Below, piece after piece: positions 1 through 7,500 of a stretch of 7,542 nt of DNA. This stretch comes from an uncultured Clostridium sp. (GTDB lineage: Bacteria > Bacillota > Clostridia > TANB77 > CAG-508). Position 1 is the stretch's first letter; each line of letters opens with the position of its first letter. The stretch is from contig CAMSQT010000050.1 of NCBI GenBank assembly GCA_947062645.1, positions 1 through 7,542 of the forward strand, written 5' to 3'. A model generated the notes under the pieces. The model saw only the letters and a program-made list of their open reading frames with translations. It was not told where the DNA came from and ran no database searches. The position numbers and the translations under genes are program-made.

Positions 1-35
1 CAACACTCTTTCCCTACACGACGCTCTTCCGATCT
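1..35. other. Illumina read-1 sequencing adapter (artefact)
   Basis: Positions 3-35 match the standard Illumina TruSeq read-1 adapter, ending in CGCTCTTCCGATCT. Positions 1-2 (CA) also match the reverse complement of bases 7533-7534, so 35 bases here are a perfect inverted copy of the 3' end of the window. This is library sequence, not genome; the biological insert starts at 36. Confidence 0.98.
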
Positions 36-1258
36 CAGCTGAAAAAATGTTTAGAGTTGTGAGCCAAGAAGTCTTTCCATTTATTAAAAATCTTGCAAAA
101 GATAAGAATTCAGGATATGCCAAATATATGGAAGATGCTATATTCATTATACCAACGCCAATTATGTTACAAAAAGTAGTATCAGCAATGGATAAATTAG
201 AAATGAAAGAAAGAGATACAAAAGGGGATGTATATGAATATTTACTTTCAAAACTAAACCAAGCGGGAGTAAATGGTCAGTTTAGGACACCTAGACATAT
301 TATTAGAATGATGGTAGAACTTATGAAGCCAACGCCAGAAGATATCATTGTAGATCCAGCATGTGGAACAGCAGGATTTTTAGTAGAATCAGGTGAATAT
401 TTAAGGAAGAATAGTGGGGATTTATTTTTAACAGACAATTTAACAAATCATTTTAACAATACGATGTTCTATGGATTTGATATGGATAGAACCATGCTTA
501 GAATAGGAGCTATGAACCTAATGCAACATGGAATAGAAAATCCCAATATCATGTACAAAGATTCTTTGTCAGAAGATAATGAAGACAATGGAAGATATAC
601 TTTAATACTAGCCAATCCACCATTTAAAGGGTCAATTGATAGTGAAAGAACAGCAAAAGATTTATTAGCAGTTACCAAAACAAAGAAAACAGAATTATTA
701 TTTTTGGCATTATTTTTAAGAAGTCTAAAAATAGGTGGAAGATGTGCATCAATTGTACCAGATGGCGTGTTATTTGGAAGTTCAAATGCACATAAACAAA
801 TAAGAAAAGAATTAATTGAAAAACATAAGCTAGAAGCAATTATATCTATGCCAAGTGGAGTGTTTAAGCCATATGCAGGGGTATCAACAGCAATTATGAT
901 ATTTACAAAAACTACACAAGGTGGAACCGATAAAGTTTGGTTTTATGATATGACTGCAGATGGACTTAGTTTAGATGATCAAAGGCAGCCTGTGAAGGAA
1001 AATGACATTCCAGATATTATTACAAGGTTTCATAATCGCGAGTCAGAGGAAGAACAAAATAGAGCCAGGACAGAAAAATCATTTTTTGTACCAAAAGAAG
1101 AGATTGTGAAAAATGATTATGATTTATCGATTAATAAATATAAAGAAATTGTAATGGAAAAAAAGGAGTATGAAAAACCAGAAGTGATATTGAAAAGAGT
1201 TATTAGCATGGAGGCAGAAATCCAACAAAGTTTGAAAGAGTTGGAGGAGATGTTGTGA
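36..1258 (+). CDS. hsdM: Type I restriction-modification system, DNA methyltransferase subunit HsdM (5' partial)
   Basis: This is the modification subunit of a type I R-M complex. It transfers a methyl group from S-adenosylmethionine to N6 of adenine, with HsdS choosing the site. The frame is open from base 38 (A-E-K-M-F), straight out of the adapter, so the ATG at 47 is an internal Met and the true N-terminus, probably about 100 residues of the helical HsdM_N domain, is missing. Counting from that Met, the SAM-binding motif I DPACGTAGF is at 103-111, the preceding family signature GQFRTPRHI at 77-85, GFDMD at 143-147, and the N6-adenine catalytic motif NPPF at 190-193. The C-terminus (about 355-403) is charged and helical, as expected for contact with HsdS. 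It stops at TGA 1256-1258, whose A is the first base of the hsdS ATG, suggesting translational coupling. No frame disruption and no in-frame CGG codon occur here; a seven-A run near 1148-1154 stays in frame. Confidence 0.96.
1243..1249 (+). promoter_or_regulatory. Ribosome binding site of hsdS
   Basis: GGAGGAG lies inside the end of hsdM, 8 nt before the ATG at 1258 and 5 nt before the in-frame GTG at 1255. The spacing favours ATG 1258 as the start of hsdS. Confidence 0.8.
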
Positions 1259-2367
1259 TGGGAAAAGTGAAACTGGGAGAGATTGTTGAAATAAAAACAG
1301 GGAAATTAGATGCAAATGCTTCCGATAAGAATGGGAAATATCCATTTTTTACCTGCTCGAAGGAACCGCTAAAGATTAATCAATATTCTTATGATTGTGA
1401 ATGTGTTCTGGTGGCTGGTAATGGTGATTTAAATGTAAAATATTATAATGGTAAATTTGATGCTTATCAAAGAACATATATAATAGAAGCAAATAATAAA
1501 AAGACTATTAATACAAAATATTTATATTATTTAGTTAATAGCAATATAGAATGTCTAAGAAAAAGAGCAATTGGAGGAGTTATAAAATATATAAAATTAG
1601 GAGATCTAAAGGATATCCAAGTTGAAAACATAGATTTAGTGAAACAAATAAATATAGTAAAAAAGTTAGATAAACTACAACAAATAATAGATATAAGAAA
1701 AAAGCAAATAGAAGAGTTAGATGAACTTATTAATTCACAGTTTGTAGAGATGTTTGGAGATAATGAAAAAGGATTTAAATGTAAAGAAATAAAATTTAAA
1801 GAATGTGTAAATCAGATATTAAAAGGACCTTTTGGAAGTGATATGAAAAAATCTTTATATGTACCTAAAGGGAAAGATACATATAAAGTATATATACAAA
1901 TAAATGCAATACAAAAAAATCAAGATTTAGGAGATTATTGGATTTCAAAAGAGTATTATGAACAAAAAATGTATAAATATGAGTTAAGACCAAATGATTA
2001 TATAATAACTTGTGATGGAACACTAGGGAAATTATTACAATTAAATGAAAATATGACCAAAGGAGTAATAAGCTCTTCACTTTTAAAAATTAGTTTAAAA
2101 GAAAACATGATTTTATCAAGATATTTTGAAAATATTTGGAATTTATATATGTTGCATCAAATGAGCAAAAATATAAGAAATGCCTGTTTAACACATTTAC
2201 CATCTGCTAAAATAATTGGGGATATGGAAATTCCATTACCAAGTATGGAAGAACAAAAAGAGTATGCTAAATTTGTCAAACAAATAGAAAAACAAAAAAG
2301 TAAAATACAAACAAATTTAAAACAAATAGAAGAATTACAAGCTAGTCTAATGGACAAATATTTCTAA
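1258..2367 (+). CDS. hsdS: Type I restriction-modification system, specificity subunit HsdS
   Basis: This subunit recognises the bipartite DNA target for both methylation and restriction. The 369-residue protein has the standard two-half layout. TRD1 is about 3-125 and contains the common YPFF-C and VAGNGD-YYNGKF-AYQRTY pattern. A central helical spacer is about 128-168, ending N-S-Q-F-V-E-M-F-G-D. TRD2 is about 178-325, with KGPFGSDMKKS at its start. The C-terminal helix is about 330-369, with the typical PLPSMEEQKEYAKF and final LMDKYF. The two helical segments resemble each other (RKKQIEELDELINSQF versus NLKQIEELQASLMDKYF), as expected for the antiparallel coiled-coil spacer that sets the gap in the target. 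The target cannot be read from sequence. The ATG at 1258 overlaps the hsdM stop by one base (TGATG) and has a good ribosome site; GTG 1255 is a weaker alternative. The length is normal and there is no sign of a partner hsdS fragment or recombinase in the window. Confidence 0.95.
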   Translation: MGKVKLGEIVEIKTGKLDANASDKNGKYPFFTCSKEPLKINQYSYDCECVLVAGNGDLNVKYYNGKFDAYQRTYIIEANNKKTINTKYLYYLVNSNIECLRKRAIGGVIKYIKLGDLKDIQVENIDLVKQINIVKKLDKLQQIIDIRKKQIEELDELINSQFVEMFGDNEKGFKCKEIKFKECVNQILKGPFGSDMKKSLYVPKGKDTYKVYIQINAIQKNQDLGDYWISKEYYEQKMYKYELRPNDYIITCDGTLGKLLQLNENMTKGVISSSLLKISLKENMILSRYFENIWNLYMLHQMSKNIRNACLTHLPSAKIIGDMEIPLPSMEEQKEYAKFVKQIEKQKSKIQTNLKQIEELQASLMDKYF

Positions 2368-2401
2368 ATTGCATTAACACACAAGTTGTACTTGTCCAAG
2401 T
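2351..2401. repeat. Nested short inverted repeats across the hsdS end and hsdS-hsdR gap
   Basis: TGGACAA (2351-2357, in the last hsdS codons) is the exact reverse complement of TTGTCCA (2392-2398). Inside and beside it, ACAAGT-TGT-ACTTGT forms a compact hairpin at 2381-2395, and ACTTG-TC-CAAGT is another palindrome at 2390-2401. These are mutually exclusive pairings in RNA. No T-run follows, so this is not a simple terminator. It may shape mRNA stability or hsdR expression, or be chance in AT-rich DNA. Confidence 0.45.
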
Positions 2402-2430
2402 TTAGCCATGAGAAATAAAAATATTATAAT

Positions 2431-2437
2431 TAGAGGA
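2431..2437 (+). promoter_or_regulatory. Ribosome binding site of hsdR
   Basis: TAGAGGA lies 7 nt upstream of the ATG at 2445, a normal distance, and fixes that start. The 77-nt gap after hsdS shows no convincing separate promoter, so hsdR is probably read from the hsdMS transcript. Confidence 0.7.
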
Positions 2438-2444
2438 AAAAGTA

Positions 2445-5400
2445 ATGTCAAATTTTGAATTTTTAAAAAAGAATAAAATATTTAACAATTTTTCAGGAGC
2501 ATGTCAAGAAGCAGAAAATGGAATAGGACTAAACACAGTAACATGTAGTATATTATGTAGAAGAGCATTAGAATTAGGTGTAAAATGGGTGTATGCAAAC
2601 GACAATGACCTAATAATTCCATACCAAAATAATCTATCAGCTTTAGTACATAATATAACATTTAAAAACATAATAGACAGAAAACTATTAAAACAAATTG
2701 AATACATTATAAAATTAGGCAATTATGCCGTACACAATAACAAAAAAATAGCAAGAGAAGAAGCAATCTTATCATTAAAATATCTCTATAACTTTATGCA
2801 ATGGATAGCCTATTGTTATGGGGATAACTTTAAAGATGAAGAATTTGACGAAAATACCTTACCAAAACAATCCTTAAACATATTAGCCGTAAAAGAAAAA
2901 GAAAATTTATATGAAGAATTAGCAAAAAAAGATAAAAAACTAGAAGAAACTAGAAAAGAAAATGAAGAATTAAGAGCAGAACTAACCAAGAAACGTGAAG
3001 ATAAAAAAGAAAATTACACATTTGAAGTAAAAGAAATTTCAGAATATGAAACGCGAAAAAGATATATAGACTTAGAACTAAAACTTGCGGGATGGGATTT
3101 CGAAGAAAATATTACAGAAGAACTAAAACTATCTGGAATGCCGAACAACAAAGTAGAAGGTTATGCAGATTATGTATTGTTTGGAAAAAACGGTTTACCA
3201 TTAGCAGTTATTGAAGCAAAAAGAACAAGTGTTGATCCAAGAGTAGGTCAAAACCAAGCGAAACTATATGCAGACTGTATCGAAAAAGAATATAACCAAA
3301 GACCGGTTATTTACTACACAAATGGATTAGAAATCTATATGTGGGATGACACAAATTATGTACCTAGGAAAGTAGCAGGCTTCTATACACAAGAAGAATT
3401 ACAATTATTAGTAAATAGAAGGCAAACCAAACAGAACTTAGAACACATATACATCCAAGAAAAAATAACAAATAGAGAATACCAACTAGAAGCAGTAAAA
3501 AGCGTATGTGAAACCTTTGAAGAAGGTCATAGAAAAGCGCTATTAGTAATGGCTACTGGAACAGGAAAAACAAGGACTGCTATATCAATAGTAGACGTAT
3601 TAACAGATAAAGAATGGGTGAAAAATGTATTATTTTTAGCCGATAGAACGTTTTTAGTAAAACAAGCCAAAAATAATTTTACAAAATTATTACCTAATAC
3701 ATCATGTTGTAATTTGTTAGAAGGTAAAGAAAATCCAGAAGAATGTAGAATTGTATTTTCAACTTATCAAACAATGATAAATGCTATTGATAATACTAAA
3801 AACAAAAGTGGAAACAAATTATTCACACCAGGACATTTTGATTTAATCATAATTGATGAGGCACACAGAAGTATTTATAAAAAATATCAAACAATATTCG
3901 AATATTTTGATGGATTAACAATTGGTTTAACAGCAACACCAAGAAACGATGTTGATAAAAATACCTATCGATTTTTTGAAATAGAAAATGATGTACCAAC
4001 ATTTGCTTATGAATATGATAAAGCAGTACAAGAAGGATATTTAGTAGATTATCATTCTATTAAAACAACAACAGATTTTATGGATAGAGGGATAAAATAC
4101 GAGGAGCTATCAGAAGAAGAAAAAGAAGAATATGAAAACACCTTTGCAGACGAAGAAGAAAACATCCCAGAAGAAATTGAAGCAGAGGCTATAAATTCAT
4201 GGTTATTTAATCGAGACACTATAAAAAAATTATTAGAGTTATTAATGGAAAAAGGGCTAAAAGTAGAAGGAGGAGACAAACTTCGGAAAAACAATTATAT
4301 TTGCTAAAAATCATAAGCATGCAGAAAGAATTGTTGAAATATTTAATGATTTGTATCCTCAATACAAAGGAGAATTTGCAAAGTTAATCGATAATCAAGT
4401 AAAATACAATGAAAACCTAATAGAACATTTTTCAGTAAAAGATGATTTTCCTCAAATTGCTGTCTCAGTCGATATGTTAGATACAGGAGTCGATATACCA
4501 GAAATACTAAACTTAGTGTTTTTTAAGACAGTAAAATCCAAAATTAAATTTTGGCAAATGATAGGAAGAGGAACAAGACTATGTAAAGATTTATTTGGAG
4601 CAGAGCAAGATAAGAAAGAATTTTATATATTTGATTATTGTAAGAATTTTAAATTTTTCTCTGAAAATCCAAAAGGAAAAGAATCTTATTCTGTATTAAG
4701 TTTAACAGAAAAAATATATCGATATAAATTAGACTTAATTGTTGAACTACAAAATTTAGTATATCAGGCAGAAGAAAGATATAAAGATTATAGAGAAGAA
4801 TTAATAGAAGAATTTTTACAACAAATCAACAAACTAAATAAAGATAGTTTTGCTGTAAAATCGAAGCTTTACTATGTAGAACAATTTAGTAAAAAGCAAA
4901 ATTGGAGCCATATAACAACAATAGACTTGATGGATATAAGCGATAATCTGATACCATTATTTAGCTTAGAAAATGAAAGCGAAGAAGCCAAAAAATTCGA
5001 TAACATGTTATATGCCTTACAAGTAAAAAAGATAAAAAAAGAAAAAACAGCAAGATACGAAAACAGTATAATAGAAACAGTAGAAGAACTTGCAAAGCTA
5101 GGAACAGTCCCTCAAGTAAAACAAAAACAAGAACTAATCTTAAAAATTATACAAACAAATTATTTAAAAGAAGCGGATTTTTGGAATATAGAAGAAATAA
5201 GGACGCAATTAAGAGATATTGCACCATTTATAGAACCATATTTATGGCATATGCCTATTGATACAGATTTTGAAGATGTACTTACTGATATTGATGAGGA
5301 ATATACCTATGTAAGTTCAGGAAATAATTTTGCAAACTATAAAAAGAAGTTAGAAAAGTTTTTAACAGGAAATTTAGAAAATAGTATCATATGGAAGATA

Positions 5401-5799
5401 AGACATAACTTAAGATTGACCGAATTGGAAAAACAAAATTTAGAAAAAATATTATTTGAAGAATTAGGTAGTAATAAAGAATATGCGGAAGTATATGGAG
5501 ATACTAATATTATAAGAGCTGTTAGAAATATAGTTGGTTTGGACGCAAGTGTGGTTAGTGATATCTTTTACAAATATATCAATGACAATAGGTTAAATAT
5601 GAAACAGATTCAATTTGTTAAATTGTTAGTTGACTATGTGATAAAAAATGGAACGATAGAAATGGAAAAATTAGAGCAACAACCATTTAGCACAGTTGGA
5701 CAAGCATATGATTTGTTTGGAAATGATGTGAATTTATTTAAAGAAATAAGAGAAGAGATAGAAATGATTAATGAAAATGCAGAGAAGTTAGCATATTAA
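2445..5799 (+). CDS. hsdR: Type I restriction enzyme subunit HsdR, one +1 frameshift at a CGG codon
   Basis: This is the ATP-driven DNA translocase and nuclease of the type I complex. Skipping C4284 joins 2445-4283 to 4285-5799 and gives 1117 residues, a normal HsdR length. In the joined protein: a DUF4145 (HEPN-like) domain at about 10-125; a charged coiled coil at 150-190; a PD-(D/E)XK nuclease with D242, E257-A-K259 and Q271-x3-Y275; a Q-motif-like REYQ at 344-347; Walker A TGTGKT at 371-376; DEAH at 471-474; TATP at 496-499; and helicase motif VI QMIGRGTR at 704-711. The C-terminal part fits the EcoEI-type HsdR C-terminal region. Read without the shift, translation stops at 4305-4307, seven codons after the CGG, losing the second RecA-like lobe. 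The shift restores GDKLGKTIIFAKN, a conserved HsdR stretch. TTG 4351 has no ribosome site and cuts this motif, so it is not a second gene start. A pseudogene or sequencing error is the alternative, but the match with the comM sites argues against both. Confidence 0.93.
4281..4287 (+). other. Putative +1 recoding site 1 (CTT-C-GGA) in hsdR
   Basis: The zero-frame codons are CTT CGG AAA, leading to TAA at 4305. Omitting C4284 gives CTT GGA AAA (Leu-Gly-Lys) and restores the conserved HsdR reading through helicase lobe 2. The preceding codon CTT is the same P-site codon used in the bacterial prfB frameshift, but no internal Shine-Dalgarno at the prfB-like distance is obvious. The exact inserted base is ambiguous (CTCGGA would also give Leu-Gly). 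Confidence 0.75.
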
Positions 5800-5809
5800 T
5801 TATGAAGTT

Positions 5810-5850
5810 AGACTAATTTTTCCGAAAGTAAAGGAGAATTAGTCTTTTTT
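5810..5850 (+). terminator. Rho-independent terminator of the hsd operon
   Basis: AGACTAATT (5810-5818) pairs with AATTAGTCT (5837-5845), extended inward by CC/GG pairing around 5822-5834. A run of T follows at 5845-5850, with more T at 5854-5860. It starts 10 nt after the hsdR stop, so the type I system ends transcription here and comM is a separate unit. Confidence 0.9.
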
Positions 5851-5881
5851 ACTATTTTTTACAAAAAATTTCAAAAAACGC

Positions 5882-5910
5882 TTGACAAAAAATGGAAACC
5901 AGATTATAAT
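5882..5910 (+). promoter_or_regulatory. Consensus sigma-A promoter
   Basis: TTGACA (5882-5887) and TATAAT (5905-5910) are both perfect consensus hexamers with a 17-nt spacer. The start of transcription is expected near 5916-5918. It faces comM, whose ATG is about 250 nt downstream, so it drives either comM with a long leader or an independent small RNA. Confidence 0.88.
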
Positions 5911-5924
5911 AAAAAACATCAAAC

Positions 5925-5941
5925 AATTTATTCAATAAATT
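5925..5941. repeat. 17-nt palindrome just downstream of the promoter (possible operator)
   Basis: AATTTATT-C-AATAAATT is a perfect inverted repeat with 8-nt arms, about 8-24 nt after the predicted transcription start. A repressor bound here would block the promoter at 5882-5910. It consists only of A/T apart from the centre, so chance is possible in this AT-rich gap, and no regulator is identified. Confidence 0.4.
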
Positions 5942-6156
5942 TAAAATCGTAATTAAATTCAAAACCAAAAAACTAAAAAATCTTATATAGTTTAAATATC
6001 TAAGGTCATAACATTGTAATCCAAGAAAAAATACCTTCGTTTTTTTAAGAAAAAAATTTTCCAATAATTCCCCATCATGATAAAAATAATGAGACAACCC
6101 AATCCTATTATAAAATTATCTTGAAAAATGGCCTTAGATATTTAAGCTATATAAGT

Positions 6157-6163
6157 AGAAAGG
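6157..6163 (+). promoter_or_regulatory. Ribosome binding site of comM
   Basis: AGAAAGG lies 5 nt before the ATG at 6169. It supports this start over the in-frame TTG at 6121, which has no such site. The family N-terminus (M-L-A-x-x-x-S-x-A-L-x-G) also begins at this Met. Confidence 0.7.
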
Positions 6164-6168
6164 AATCT

Positions 6169-7500
6169 ATGTTAGCAATTACAAAAAGCATGGCATTACA
6201 AGGATTAGAAGGATACTTAGTATCCATTCAAGTGGACATATCCAACCGGCATGCCAGAATTTCAAATTGTAGGTCTGCCAGACGCCAGTGTAAAAGAATC
6301 TAAAGAAAGAGTAAAAACAGCAATCAAAAACTCCAACATGGAATTTTTAAGTAGAAAAATAATTGTGAATCTATCTCCAGCAAACATGAGAAAAGAAGGT
6401 TCCATGTTTGACTTACCAATTGCTATAGGAGTCTTAATAGCAAATCGAAACATACCAAATCCACACTTAGGAAAAATATTAATGGAAACGCTATTTATTG
6501 GAGAATTATCTTTAAATGGAAACTTAGAAAAAACAAATGGAATTCTGCCAATCTGTATCGAAGCAAAAAAAATGGGTATCAAACGAATTATTATACCAAA
6601 AAAGAACCTAGAAGAAGCAAAAATTTTAGAAGGAATCGAAATCTTGCCAGCAAACAATTTAAATGAAGTAGTAGAATACCTAAGAGGCAATAAAAGAATT
6701 CAACAAGAAAAAAGGAAAGAAATCAATTTAGAAGCAAACTTAGACTATGAATTTGATTTTGCAGAAGTAAAAGGACAAGAAAATGTAAAACGAGCTTTAG
6801 AAGTTGTAGCAAGTGGAGGACATAACTGTCTTTTAATTGGTTCGCCACGGTTCGCGGCAAAACTATGTTAGCAAGAAGGCTACCAACCATCTTGCCCAAT
6901 ATGAAATTAGAAGAAGCCTTAGAAGTTACCAAAATATATAGTATATTAGGCTTAATTTCGCAACAAGAACCCTTAATACTAAAAAGACCATTTCGTAGTC
7001 CACATCACACCATTACACCAGTATCTTTAATAGGTGGAGGAGCAATTCCCAAGCCAGGACAAATCAGTTTAGCACACTTAGGTGTTTTATTCTTAGACGA
7101 GTTACCAGAATTTAATCGAAACGCATTAGAAACTCTACGAGTTCCCTTAGAAGATGGAAAAGTTACTATTAGTAGAGTAAATACCACCATTACTTACCCT
7201 TGTGAATTTATGCTAATTGCTAGTATGAATCCATGTCAATGTGGTTATTATGGAAGTAAAGAAAAAGAGTGTACTTGCAGACCAGAACAAATCAAAAAAT
7301 ACATTAGCCGAATCAGTGGCCCACTTTTAGATAGAATTGATATTCACATCGAAGTAGATGGCGTTAAGTATAAAGAACTAGAAACAAAACAAAAACAAGA
7401 AACTTCGGAAGAAATTAGAAAACGAGTCAATCAAGCAAGAAATATTCAATTAGAAAGATACCAAAAGTATCATATTTTTTCAAATTCTCAATTAACTCCA
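6169..7500 (+). CDS. comM: ComM/YifB family Mg-chelatase-like AAA+ ATPase, three +1 frameshifts at CGG codons, 3' partial
   Basis: ComM-type proteins are ring-forming ATPases that promote branch migration during natural transformation. Skipping C6247, C6848 and C6855 joins four segments (6169-6246, 6248-6847, 6849-6854, 6856-7500) into 443 residues; about 65 more are expected beyond the adapter. The start MLAITKSMALQGLEGYLV is typical. The N-terminal ChlI/S5-like domain contains DISNGMPEFQIVGLPD (G27 from the first shift) and NLSPANMRKEGSMFDLP. The AAA+ core has Walker A GSPGSGKT at 224-231, with G227 and G229 both supplied by shifts. It also has FRSPHH at 274-279, Walker B VLFLDE ending at D309-E310, a four-Cys knob (C355, C357, C367, C369), and SGPLLDRIDI at 382-391. 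Without shifting, translation stops at 6301-6303 or, if begun later, at 6869-6871. ATG 6251 and ATG 6865 have no ribosome sites and begin inside conserved motifs. Every conserved motif is intact once the shifts are applied, which does not look like decay. Confidence 0.92.
6244..6250 (+). other. Putative +1 recoding site 2 (AAC-C-GGC) in comM
   Basis: Zero-frame AAC CGG CAT runs to a TAA at 6301-6303. Skipping one C gives AAC GGC ATG CCA (Asn-Gly-Met-Pro) and restores the conserved DISNGxPxFxIVGLPD signature of the ComM N-terminal domain. This is the only one of the four sites where the extra base makes a two-base homopolymer (CC). Confidence 0.75.
6845..6851 (+). other. Putative +1 recoding site 3 (CCA-C-GGT) in the comM Walker A
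   Basis: Zero-frame CCA CGG TTC leads to a TAG at 6869-6871. Skipping C6848 gives CCA GGT TCG (Pro-Gly-Ser), the first part of the P-loop. It is separated from site 4 by only one codon, TCG. Confidence 0.75.
6852..6858 (+). other. Putative +1 recoding site 4 (TCG-C-GGC) in the comM Walker A
   Basis: After the shift at site 3, the next codons are TCG CGG CAA. Skipping C6855 gives TCG GGC AAA ACT (Ser-Gly-Lys-Thr), completing GSPGSGKT and returning to the long frame that carries Walker B. Two bases must be skipped in this 11-nt interval to keep the motif, which a single indel cannot do without losing part of it. Confidence 0.75.

Larger units (their letters stand above)
5917..6168 (+). other. 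ORF-less leader or unassigned transcript between promoter and comM
   Basis: About 250 nt follow the consensus promoter with no convincing coding sequence on either strand. A minus-strand open frame at 5852-6097 has low-complexity Phe/Leu/Asn composition and crosses the promoter, so it is not accepted. Visible structure is limited: a 17-nt palindrome at 5925-5941, a weak AAGGT/ACCTT pairing (6002-6006 with 6033-6037) followed by seven T (6040-6046), and a T7-AAG-A7 symmetrical stretch. The weak hairpin plus T-run could end a short RNA of about 130 nt or act as an attenuator. No known riboswitch or RNA family is recognised. Confidence 0.4.

Noticed and set aside
47..49. ATG 47 as the real start of hsdM
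   Set aside because: The frame is open upstream to the adapter, no ribosome site precedes it, and the family needs roughly 100 more N-terminal residues.
5852..6097. 81-residue minus-strand open frame in the intergenic gap
   Set aside because: It overlaps the strong promoter and the terminator T-tract, is low-complexity Phe/Leu/Asn/Tyr, and matches no family I recognise.
6121..6155. Second promoter directly upstream of comM (TTGAAA with TATATA or TATAAG)
   Set aside because: The spacer would be 21-23 nt, too long for a good sigma-A promoter, so it is too weak to annotate.
6262..6690. 142-residue open frame on the minus strand
   Set aside because: It is antisense to the conserved ComM N-terminal domain, has no ribosome site or recognisable domain, and has the composition of a reverse-strand shadow.
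4284..6855. Homopolymer indel errors as the cause of the frameshifts
   Set aside because: Only site 2 involves even a two-base run. Longer A-runs in coding sequence, such as seven A near 1148, are in the correct frame. General sequencing error is still possible but would not select in-frame CGG.
4284..6857. CGG simply reassigned to another amino acid as a triplet
   Set aside because: Any zero-frame triplet decoding of CGG, whatever the amino acid, runs into stops at 4305, 6301 or 6869 and loses the conserved downstream motifs. A +1 change is required.
4351..6867. Separate gene starts at TTG 4351, ATG 6251 and ATG 6865
   Set aside because: None has a Shine-Dalgarno sequence, and each begins within or just after a conserved motif whose missing part lies in the preceding frame.
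4281..6871. hsdR and comM as decaying pseudogenes
   Set aside because: Every disruption is the same event (+1 at an in-frame CGG before a conserved Gly). There are no premature stops, deletions or lost catalytic residues elsewhere, so random decay is a poor fit.
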